Shown: positions 1-64,000 of the stretch, in pieces | Layout of the letters: every line of letters begins with the position of its first letter | Numbering within the stretch: the first letter of the stretch is position 1 | DNA from: Amorphophallus konjac | Lineage: Eukaryota; Streptophyta; Magnoliopsida; Alismatales; Araceae | Length of the DNA: 64,000 bases | NCBI GenBank assembly: GCA_022559845.1 | Contig: JAHNEJ010002204.1 | Location: 62,001 to 126,000 of the forward strand | Direction of reading: 5' to 3' | Translations under genes and position numbers: made by a program | Notes under the pieces: generated by a model | Seen by the model: the letters and a program-made list of their open reading frames with translations, nothing else | Database searches by the model: none | What the model was told of the DNA's origin: nothing

Positions 1-665
1 AGATTAAGTGACTCTGACATCATGGTATATGACCATCCATTACAAAACCAATTGACAGTGAATGGAGGAAGGGGGCTTCTTTCCTATAAACCCATAGCTC
101 ACCCTTATGCAACTGATGCGAGACTTAAATGTCAGTAACCTACTAAGCTAAGCAACATGAAAAATGTGTAACAGAGGTACTGGGTACTAGTTTGACGGAT
201 CATTTTTTTCCCAAGTTTCTGAATTTTCTTCTGCCAAAATATTGGACTCACCAAAAATATTTGTTTATAAGAGTTTCTGCAACCCAATCCCTGATCAACA
301 ATCGAAAAATCAAGTTAATCTCCAATGAAACTCCGGTTAAGGCAAATGACGAACGACTTGGTAATCCCTGTCTGGTTGTACCGTGTCAAGCTCCACCATC
401 TTCTTGAGTGCTATAGGTTATCTGCTAAAGCGGCCATTTCAAAAGTAATTGAGATTAGCTAGTTGATGATTTTCGTCTATAAATCCCCTTGGGGGTATAC
501 TCCATCATCAACCCATCATCAACAAACACTCGTACCATCAATCTGAGGTCAGTTTAGAACATGGACGCATGTGTTCCAAAGATTTTGAGAAGCGCAGTTC
601 CTATCTTTTGATAAATGATATACTTAGCAAAAGAGGGCAGGAGAGGTAGTGAAGCGATCACTTAC
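1..665. other. Intron of the ARM/TOG-like gene, no recognised exon
   Basis: This stretch lies downstream of the second coding exon of the minus-strand ARM/TOG-like gene, after a GTAAGT donor read on the minus strand at 665-660, so it is most likely its second intron. I searched for the next conserved segment of the family and did not find it, so exon 3 probably lies left of position 1. On the plus strand there is a TATA-like string near 479 (tctataaatcc) followed by a short open stretch from 561 of 16 codons. I regard that as chance. Confidence 0.5.
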
Positions 666-1208
666 AGCATCGGCTGCAGAAGAGAAGAGTGATGTAGCGC
701 GATGCGGCGGACATCATTCAGCGCTTCGCACACCTTAGTCCAGTCTTTTGAATCCAACTCCTCCAGCAACCTCTGGAAAAAGGGAAAATAGCGCAGATGA
801 TCACAGGTGAACACAACATCAAATCTTTGTACTTCGTAAATTGACGCCATTGGGATACCAAGTAAACATCAAAAGCCAAACAAATCTTGAATCAGATTTG
901 AGGCCGATAACAAGTGGAAGTAAAAAAAAAAAAACAGGAAACGGGGAGAAGCCCAGGAAAGCCAACCGGAGGATGAGAGCAGCACGTCTTACGGTGATCT
1001 TAATTTCCGGGTCGGCGAGGGGTTTCAGGTCGCAGGAAGCGACGTACTCCACCGACGCGTCGGCGGCTTTGGGCGGCGGCAGTGGCGCCGCATTCTCGTC
1101 GTTTTTCACCACGCGGGCGATCTCGGACCTGGCGGCGGCGACCTTGGCGATCTTCTTGGGTCGTTCCGGCGAGATGGGGAGGGCGTTGTCCAGGGATCTG
1201 AGAGCCAT
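666..1208 (-). CDS. ARM/TOG-repeat (CLASP_N-like) protein, first two coding exons, partial
   Basis: Two exons: 993-1208 (72 codons from the ATG at 1206-1208) and 666-772 (35 codons plus 2 bases). They are joined by an intron with GTAAGA donor and TTTTTCCAG acceptor. The N-terminus begins MALRSLDNALPISPERPKK, and exon 2 carries LLEELDSKDWTKVCEALNDV followed by an alpha-helical RRIALHHSSLL segment. From memory this matches the start of plant ARM-repeat/TOG-domain proteins (the Arabidopsis At3g18530 type), in which the second segment is the first helical repeat of a TOG-like array. Such proteins are presumed microtubule-associated; that role is inferred from the fold only. The start is the first in-frame ATG after a GA-rich leader. 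The gene continues left of the window. Exon 2 ends in phase 2 at CT|GTAAGT. Confidence 0.72.
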
Positions 1209-1222
1209 TTCTGGCCTCCTCT

Positions 1223-1256
<34 letters not shown>

Positions 1257-1430
1257 ATGCCACCTTCTGGCGTCAGCCAGAGAATCGAGAAGCAGCCACC
1301 GAGGGGAGGAGGGAGCACGACCGAGGCCGGCAGCAGAGTTTCCTCTCTTTAATTTGGAAGACGAAGAAGGGTTAGTAGGGGGGGAGGGGGACGTGCAGGT
1401 TGCGGTGGAGATTTAAAATTTGAAAACCGC
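1209..1430 (-). promoter_or_regulatory. Putative 5' leader and core promoter of the ARM/TOG-like gene
   Basis: Immediately upstream of the ATG the minus strand carries a (GA)n tract of about 31 bp (1224-1254), common in plant 5' UTRs. A purine-rich leader follows and then an AT-rich TTTTAAAT string near 1411-1418 that could serve as a TATA element. The transcription start is not determinable. Open frames crossing this region on the plus strand (841-1416) are shadows of the exon and leader. Confidence 0.4.
1224..1254. repeat. (CT)n/(GA)n microsatellite
   Basis: Uninterrupted CT dinucleotides just upstream of the start codon of the minus-strand ARM/TOG-like gene, so they lie within its probable 5' UTR. 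Confidence 0.9.
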
Positions 1431-3632
1431 GAGAGATAACGTTAACATGCGAGGTTCGTCTGCGCAGAGATTTGGATACGCATGACAGATATGGTGTTCT
1501 CCAGCACGTGCGAGAATCCCGTTCGTATACCTCCCCTCTCAGACGCGTATGCGTTGAGATGTGCACCCGGAAATTCGGAACGTTTAACGGCTAGTTTTTC
1601 TTTGAAAACCTTTTTATTCCTGCTCTACCTTTTTACGCGTAACGTGCACTGTTTCGTTTATTTACGGTTTTACCTCCACTTCTTCTCACGCTGGGCCACA
1701 GAATGGGGCCCGGAGGATTATTGGGCTTTCGTCGCTTTTCCACGTCTGCTCGTCCCGTCGTCCATTGCGGCTTGCAACGCTTAAAGTGGAGGAAAAAAAT
1801 GCTCAGTGTACACGCGTGGATTATTATTATACATCTCGCGTGCATTAGGGTTTTTTTTAAAAAAAAATTTGTGACGTGAAATGTAAGACGTCTAAATTTG
1901 CGATATAAATCATATCTTTATCAGATTTTTAAAAAATTCAAAAAAAAATCAGACCAAATAAATAATGTTGGGCCTATTTTTTGGATCGCTCTTTTTATTT
2001 TAAAAAATAAAATAAATCTCACGTCACAAAATTAAAATAGCCTGAGTGTCACACCACAATTTTTTTTTTTAAAAAAAAAAAACCCAGCATATCCAGTGTG
2101 TGTAATAAACCCAAGTGTCAACTGATTTTTCTTTTTTGAAACAAGCATCAACCTGTATGGTGATTCTTAGATTCTCCCAAGAATAGGAGTCTTCATTTCT
2201 TGGTTTAATCCGAAAAATCAAATCAAATCAAATCAACTCGCTTGGATCGGCTTGAAATTAAAATCTTTTGCCTGGGAATTAAAATTAACAAACTAAACGA
2301 GACCGAGTAAACTAAATTTCATGAAAAAAATATGTAACTAGAACAAGTTTCACATGAGTGTTTCTTTGTCTGGATTCTTGGGTTCTCGGTCCATCAAATA
2401 GTTGAGAACAAATCATTAAAGCCTGCGAATACTTCCAAAAACGTATAGGTAGTTAAGTTTATTTTGGAGTTTGAACTTTGGAGATCGGTTAATACATGTT
2501 ACAACAAATCAGATCAAATCAGATAAATTATTTTGACTTAATTTGGTTTGATTTAAAAATTATGCACTTTTAGTTGGCCTTAATATGACAGCTAATTTGG
2601 TTTGATTTAGTTCTTAAGAATTTTTCCGTGAACTAAACCAAATCAAACTGTAGGCAGTCCTACCTATGAATAGCTCGACGTGCTCCACCCAGCTACATTG
2701 ATGAATCAATTTACCCAGTTAGTCTTGAGTTATTAAATTTATGCACATCCCCCCCCCCCAACACTCATCTCAAGATGGATTTTGAACTACGAATTTAAAG
2801 AAGAAAATGTGCTTAAGTCACCACATTACCCTTACTCTGGAGAACCGCGGCTCATGATCGGGAATTAAACCCACAGGTGACTGAATTACTCCACCACGAG
2901 CACCGGCTGGATACGTCCTCTGACGACTTACACCACGCCGACTCTCCTTAACTTGACTACCTCTCCCAGAGAGACGAGACGGGGTCAGATGCATCCCAGA
3001 CGCCTTACACCACCCACTATGCTCATGCCTGACTCTCTCTCTCAGAGAGTGAGACGGAGTCGCAATAACACAATGACTAACTAGAGTCACATCCGTCAAC
3101 ATGGATCCTCTACCCCCGATCACGTGTGCAGACAGACCATGCCCTCAAAGGACTAGTTAAGAATGACGCTTAACACGCAGCAGAACTGTCAACCTCCATC
3201 CGAATCGCCCACATTGAACTGATAGAACTTGCGGCACAAGAAAAGGAACCAAAAAATAAATGAGCCCCACGTTCACTTGATATTTCTTTTGGATCCTTTT
3301 CTAGGTGTGCAGCAAGCACTACTCTATAATCAGAGTCGTTGGACCAGGCGTGCAATCTGCAACTACTGTCCACATCCCTGCTGCTGCCCAAACTGGATCC
3401 ATATTCGAAGGAAAGTTCTGCGTTATCACTGCATCAGTGCTTTTGATGGCAAACCACATGGCACCTAACAAGGACCCGTCCTCTAATTCGTCTACATTTC
3501 TCTCTTCCATCCAACTGCTCCCACAGACACTTCTTCAAATGCATTGCAACACTTGCAAATCGACGATGATAAAAGGATACATCTATAAACAGAATGAAAA
3601 GCTGAGCCTAACTCCACACACAACAAACACAC

Positions 3633-3654
3633 GAGAGAGAGAGAGAGAGAGAGA
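3633..3654. repeat. (GA)n microsatellite
   Basis: Perfect GA dinucleotide run in the intergenic region. Confidence 0.85.
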
Positions 3655-3971
3655 TTTCACATAACGTCCACTACAGATTTAGGGATTGAACCTCTTAATC
3701 TCAATATTTAACTAATCACCCTTTCAGGGTTTTCCTCCCTTCCGAAGAATTGAAGGGGTTGTTCCTGTTTGGAAGGGTCTCACCAAATAGCCTGATATTG
3801 TGAGGGGCTATACAAAATAAAAAAGTAAATAAAAATTAACACATTCCTTCTGATTTCAAGAATTAAAGTGCAAAAAGTCCACCGCAATTTAAGAAACAAA
3901 AAATAAGGCTGTAATGCTTATTCCACTAAGAAGATAGTATGTACAGAAGACACTGATGCTCACAACCCCAC

Positions 3972-4002
3972 AGAGAGAGAGAGAGAGACAGAGACAGAGA
4001 GA
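3972..4002. repeat. (GA)n microsatellite, interrupted
   Basis: GA dinucleotides interrupted twice by CAGA, less than 200 bp downstream of the AAA gene stop codon, so probably in its 3' UTR or just past it. Confidence 0.8.
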
Positions 4003-4167
4003 TCTGATTAATGAAGCTTGACATGCTGTGCTAACATCATGCAAATGATAAATGATCTAACGGGCATAATAATAATACAATGGAACTCCATTGATTTCAT
4101 TTGTTACCCATCCTGGGGGATTCTGCGGGTAAAGCTATGGAGGAACGATTGTACACATAATAAACAA

Positions 4168-59634
<55,467 letters not shown>

Positions 59635-60567
59635 CTGCAGGAAATAACAGCATCAGAAACATAGGGAAGGTGGATATCTGAGATAGTAGTGTGTTTTTTT
59701 TTTGTCTTTGCAAGAAAAAAGGAAAGTAAAAGCCACATCAAAATGACAGAAATTGTGACAAATGTAAAACCCCAACATAAATATTATCAAGAACCTCCAG
59801 TCAAAAGCAACCCCCCCCCACAAAGAAAAAAACTAATACATGTACATTAATCATGAATCAGAAAACATACGATACTTCAAGAATAATGGAACCAATGCTG
59901 TAGAAAACATTTCGAAAGTTGTAGCATCCAACCATCTCCTTGACATCTGTGCTTGAATTTGACAGTGTTTACAGTTTTGTTAAGTCTATTGAGTACCAAG
60001 GCACTGCTCTTCCCTCTTGATGAAATTGGTTTCAAGAGTATCTTTATTGGATTCAGAATAGATGATTTCCTGGGCATGCAGTATGTTAAGTAAATAAAGA
60101 AAAAAAACCTCTAAGTGGTATTCAGGTAAGTAGACTGAAAATGAAGATCATCAATATGTGAAGGTCTGGTTGAAAAACCAGTAGGGAGTGAAATAACAAC
60201 ATCAGGGACCGGGGATTCTTGGGTAAGACCAACTTGGCTGGTTGGTTTGGAGCCAAGAGATGAGGGTAAAAGCCGAAAAAAAATGTAAAAGGGACTGGAA
60301 GAAAATGGAGAGAAAGCACTTCAAAGTAACTAGGGTCACCATAAATTGGAGATAACTTCTTTTATTCTTTGAAAAGAAAGTGGATTGTACCACCAATTTC
60401 ATTAGAAAACAGACTTGGTACAATCAGGTGTTAGAAGAGAGGAAACGGAGTTGACCTTGTTTACTCCCTAAATAACATTGCAGTTTTCAAGATTTACTTC
60501 TAAGTTTAGGGTTGCATCTCTAATCCTTGTATTCTCTCTCTACACACAGTCACACACACAGAAGTAC

Positions 60568-60609
<42 letters not shown>

Positions 60610-61168
60610 AAATTGCATGTATGAGTATAAATTTGATAATTGCAACTTGATTTGTTCAAATTTTACACGAATTTGTGAATTCTACACTAACTTGACACAT
60701 TTGAGTGAATGAATCTAAAAAGTTTATAGGTTTTATATATATGCTTTTGTTATAATTAATCATATACATACATATCTGCATTTTTATATCTTTAAAATAA
60801 AGCATTGCCACAAATATCTCTCGACCCTCAACTGGGTGATTGAGGATGAGGAGACCCCCTGGTCGTCTCAATCACCTCCCACTTCTAACTACACATGGAT
60901 TACATTCTCAAGGGGATTCAAACATGTGGACGTACGAACAACTTGAAAATCCCTGTCTATGCTGACGATACAAAACAGCAAAGTTCTTTACCTCTGGCAT
61001 CTACGGTAAACATGGTTGGAACCAAGACTGCATAGCTCTCCCCTCGTCCTCCTTGAATCATGATCGCCTCACTTCGGCTGAACCGGAGTCAGTGAACTCT
61101 CTAGTGAAGTGGCCATAGGAGGCATTAAGGCCTCTTCATTCGCAGGATAGAGATAAACCTGTCCCAAA
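59635..61168 (-). other. Upstream AAA gene intron, next exon not found
   Basis: The acceptor TCCTGCAG at 59635-59642 implies an intron here. I checked minus-strand frames (for example 59877-60077, 60122-60319) for the expected preceding family segment and saw none. Contains (CT)n at 60570-60607. Confidence 0.6.
60570..60607. repeat. (CT)n microsatellite
   Basis: Perfect CT dinucleotide run preceded by CA repeats. Confidence 0.92.
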
Positions 61169-62639
61169 GGTTTTTTTTTTTTTTTTTGGAAAAGTGGGTA
61201 GAACCACTATTGTATTAAACATGGGATACACAAGTGTAGGCAATGTGCTCACAAAAATCCCTATACAAGAGAGGCCTTCCACAACAAGATGGAGTGGTCA
61301 ACACTAACACCCCCAAAAACCCAAAAATGGAGGAGTTGTGGGAGTTAACATTACACAATATCCCCGCCCATTCTCTTACTCTCTCACAAATAAAAACAAC
61401 CACTCCATCCACAGCTGAAGCTTCCCCTCTGAAGGACCTCTTGTTTCTCTCTCCCCATAATGCCCACAATGTAGCGTGCAGAATCAGCCACCAAAACACC
61501 TTGTCTCCTTTCATATTCCACCTTCTATGCCAATGACCGATCAAGTCATGGACGCTCCCTTGCAGGTCAATAGAGCAGTAAAGTCTTCTAGTGACCTTAA
61601 ACCATACCTCCTACGAGAAAGAGCGATGAACAAAAAAGTGGTCAAGAGTCTGATCCTCCTCCCCGCACAGTCAACACACCGTGGGAATATCCTGGAGAAA
61701 GGGGACAAACCTGCCACATGTCGATAACCTACCATGGGAAATCCTCCAAGTGAGAAACTTCACTTTCAGAGGACTCCTAAGGGCCCAAACCTGTGTAGAG
61801 ATGCCACGACGCGAACCCCCATTAGAAATCACAGAGTAAGCCGACCTAACTGAGAAACAGCCCTCTCTATCCCACCACCACCACCAACAACAGTCCTCCA
61901 AATCTACCACAGGCTTGAATGCAAGCAAATGGGAAAGCAGTCCCTATAACCGGTCCACCTCCTCTGGTCATAAATTCCTTCTAAAAATTGGTGCCCACAT
62001 CCCTCCTGACAGTTGAAAATCAAAACCCTATAAAACAGGGGCGAAATAGGCTATATTGCAACTGCAAAAGTTTCAAGAAAGACTCTTCTAAGGTGAAGTC
62101 ACCACACCATCTGTCTGTCTAAAATCGGCATCTATCTTCCTGCCCAACCGGACACGAACACTAGTCGCCATGATGTCCTTGCACCATAAGATGCCTCTCC
62201 AGATGGAGGATACATTATGCAGCGATGTCAGAATCAAATCTCAGTCCATAACTCTACCATAGTACCTCTGCCTAACAACAAGAGCCCACAAGCCATCCAC
62301 TTCAGCCCCTTATCTCCACAACCATTTACATAGAAGAGCCAAGTTGACATCTCTAATATGTTCGATGCCAACACCCCCCCATATCTTTGACCTTACAAAC
62401 TCTATCTCAGGAGATATCATATCAGCCTTTGCTTCTCTCATCACTGCCCTGTCAGAAGAATCACGCCTGAATAGACTCCAACTTCTTGGCCACAAAATGG
62501 AGAGGAAATAAATAGACAAACTATCCAACACCGATCTGCAAAGCACAAGTCTCCTACCATACGAGAGTAGCCTCGCCTTCCAACCCGCAAATTTGGCCTC
62601 AAACCTCTGTGCCACTCACTACAAAGAAGAGACCTCGAG
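61169..62639 (-). mobile_element. L1-type LINE 3' part (copy C), cut by an LTR
   Basis: A T run (about 61171-61188) is the poly(A) tail on the minus strand. Upstream come WWLILHATLWALWGERNKRS, VDCAGRR, SPLKVKFLTWRISHGRLSTC, FSVRSAYSVISNGG, LALLCKWLWR and RFEAKFAGWKARLLSYGRRL (62520-62610). These are the same segments, in the same order, as LINE copies A and B. Similarity ends at 62639, where TGTAACGCCC begins, so a later LTR appears to have cut it. Confidence 0.85.
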
Positions 62640-64000
62640 TGTAACGCCCCCGGATTTTCGGATCTTATTTTCCTGGAGTTCGAAATTATTTTCATGAATA
62701 TTTTAAGAGCCAAAAATTTTTGAAATATTATTTTTAAAGGTTTTAAAAGAAATTATGGGATTTTATTGAAATTCTAGAATTTAGTTAATTGAATTAATGG
62801 GATAGTGAGCAAATATACGATTTTGCTTGTTTTAAGGGCTAGGAGCAATCCCAAACCTCGTGCGGACTCTCTCTCCCCCTCGTCGAATCCCTCTCTCTTC
62901 TCCGTTCCATCACCGTGCAGCTCCCCTCTCCCTTCGGCTATACACAGTAGGTAGCGAGGACGCGCGGCTGGGCTTCAGTAGCGGCGGGAGGTGGTTCGTG
63001 AGTGCGTGGATGAGGAAGGTCGTGCGAGTGGGTCGCGGTTCCCAGAGCTTCCTCGGTTTTCGATGTGAATCGGCTATGATCGACGCGATCTAATGCGATA
63101 AAGCGGCGTTTCAGGCAGGGGGGATGGACCCTCTCACCTTCCCCGCGTGATTTCCCACCGAACTGTGTCCATCCGGGTGAGAATGAGCAGGTTTCATTTC
63201 GTTTTGGGAAAGGTTGCATCATTCGGGGTGAGCGACAAATCTGTGATTTTTATCATCGATTCGTGACCCATTGGGTTCTAAAGAGTGTATTAGGGGTCGG
63301 GAATCGATTCCCCAAGCTTCCCGCTCGCAATGGGGGCGAGTTGGGCATGGAACGGGACCCTAAAGGGTCTTCCCGTACGACCGTCGCCGGAATCGGTCGA
63401 CCAACCACATGGCCCGGTCGACCGGTTCCTGGCCGGGCTAAAAGCTGGGTTGCTGCTGGGTTCGATCGACCAAACCCCTGGTTTCAGTCGACCAACCGCA
63501 GAGGCCGGTCGACCGGTTTCTAAGAAATTCGTTTCTAGGAAATCCGATCGACCGACCCCCATGGACCGATCGACCGAAACCCCCAGACCCACTATTGAAA
63601 GCGGCCTATTCGGCCCGGAAAATGTGATTTTTTGCCCCGAAACTTAAATAGAGATATTTATGGATAAATTAAACAAAAAAATAGCCATATAAATCCCGCG
63701 AGGATCGTCTCATGGTGGGATACCCGATGACTTAGTTTAGGACATGTGGGTGCATACCATGGCGGGGAAATGTAAGTAGTTCATGATTTTCCGAGATAGC
63801 AACCTCGGCGGCCTTGTACCTTACGAGCTAGACTCGGGTTTCGTGCGACGAGCGGGTGTCCACGATCGGTTACACGTCAATGGTTTCATAGCGGGTCCTT
63901 ACTTAGAGAGGTATTTTCCCACTAGTCGTAGCTTGCCTAGGCACGCGTGTGTTGACCCACTTGGGAGTAGTGGAGAGCTAGACCCGTAGGAGACGATTTT
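62640..64000 (+). mobile_element. Probable LTR of another Ty3/gypsy element, extends past the window
   Basis: Starts TGTAACGCCCCCGGATTTTC, a start common to many plant Ty3/gypsy (Tekay/Del-like) LTRs, directly at the break in LINE C. The rest of the window continues without recognised coding sequence. It has a GC-rich part at 62860-63250 and repeated GGTCGACC words at 63400-63590. The other end and any internal domains lie outside, so a solo LTR versus complete element cannot be decided. Open frames 62860-63093, 63263-63523 and others show no motifs. Confidence 0.6.
63398..63592. repeat. Cluster of TCGACC palindromic words
   Basis: CGGTCGACCAACC, CGGTCGACCGGTT, GATCGACCAAACC, AGTCGACCAACC, CGGTCGACCGGTT, GATCGACCGACC and GATCGACCGAAA occur within 195 bp, giving an irregular 20-40 bp repeat of a 6-10 bp palindrome inside the putative LTR. 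Confidence 0.7.

Larger units (their letters stand above)
1431..4167. other. Intergenic region between the ARM/TOG-like and AAA ATPase genes
   Basis: AT-rich DNA with many homopolymer A/T runs (1850-2080) and repeated AATCAAATC/GGTTTGATTT words at 2215-2660. There is a moderately GC-rich block at 2818-3130 containing repeated ttacaccac words, and GA microsatellites. It must contain the 3' UTR of the AAA gene (just below 4168) and the distal promoter of the ARM/TOG-like gene. A block at 3230-3560 has overlapping open frames on both strands but no recognisable motif. I do not call a gene here. Confidence 0.5.

Noticed and set aside
442..612. Promoter-like TATA and short ATG frame on the plus strand
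   Set aside because: Only 16 codons before a stop and no supporting downstream structure; likely chance within an intron.
841..1416. 191-codon plus-strand open frame
   Set aside because: It is the complement of the first exon and GA-rich leader of the minus-strand ARM/TOG-like gene, where the coding match is clear; the plus frame is Ser/Leu-repeat shadow.
2818..3123. SINE-like block with repeated ttacaccac words
   Set aside because: No poly(A), no convincing A/B box pair and no flanking duplication could be identified.
3229..3664. Possible small gene or pseudogene in the intergenic region
   Set aside because: Both strands have open frames, but no recognisable family, start context or splice structure.
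59877..60077. Candidate upstream exon of the AAA gene
   Set aside because: Acceptor- and donor-like sites exist, but the only phase compatible with exon 59483-59634 contains a stop, and the text does not resemble the family.
62860..63250. First exon of a new plus-strand host gene at the right edge
   Set aside because: The GC-rich open frames lack motifs and the block lies inside a sequence that starts like an LTR; the LTR reading explains more.

Overview
This is nuclear DNA from a flowering plant. The evidence is short coding exons with GT-AG introns, host proteins that match plant families, and a dense load of plant-type transposable elements (Ty3/gypsy Tat lineage, L1 and RTE LINEs, Mutator-like MITEs). 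I cannot name the species from sequence alone.

Two host genes are visible, both on the minus strand. At the left edge (666-1208) are the first two coding exons of an ARM/TOG-type repeat protein that continues past position 1. From 59634 down to 4168 lie 17 consecutive, fully in-frame exons (644 residues plus stop) of the C-terminal half of an AAA ATPase resembling Arabidopsis At4g02480/At1g02890. Its N-terminal exons are not in the window or were not recognisable. The coding parts are compact clusters separated by very large introns of about 28.2, 13.4, 5.5 and 4.7 kb, and almost all the rest of the window is mobile DNA filling those introns.

Intron layout, left to right. 4952-10432 holds a degenerate L1-type LINE and a 1.04-kb Mutator-like element with long TIRs and a perfect 9-bp target duplication. 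11430-39596 holds an RTE LINE tail (13-bp duplication), a GGTTTCGG-type MITE, and a large inverted repeat resembling an endogenous pararetrovirus or foldback element. Into one arm of that repeat a 432-bp Mutator-like MITE and a 19.4-kb Tat-lineage Ty3/gypsy element have inserted. The Tat element carries gag-pol remnants on the plus strand and, antisense between integrase and 3' LTR, a multi-exon plant-mobile-domain-like gene. 40390-53833 holds another GGTTTCGG MITE, a full-length L1 LINE, a 5'-truncated sister LINE in inverse orientation with a palindromic MITE inside it, and microsatellites. 54094-58834 holds a 2.55-kb LTR element without pol. The right edge has a third LINE of the same family, apparently cut by the start of another LTR at 62640.

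The host genes look intact where visible, whereas all transposon ORFs are broken. The main points of interest are the spliced antisense gene inside the Tat element, the pararetrovirus-like palindrome that supplies its own empty sites for two insertions, the three-copy GGTTTCGG MITE family, and the C-rich Pack-MULE-like element. Intron boundaries, TSDs and repeat ends were read by eye; family names come from recognition, not database searches.
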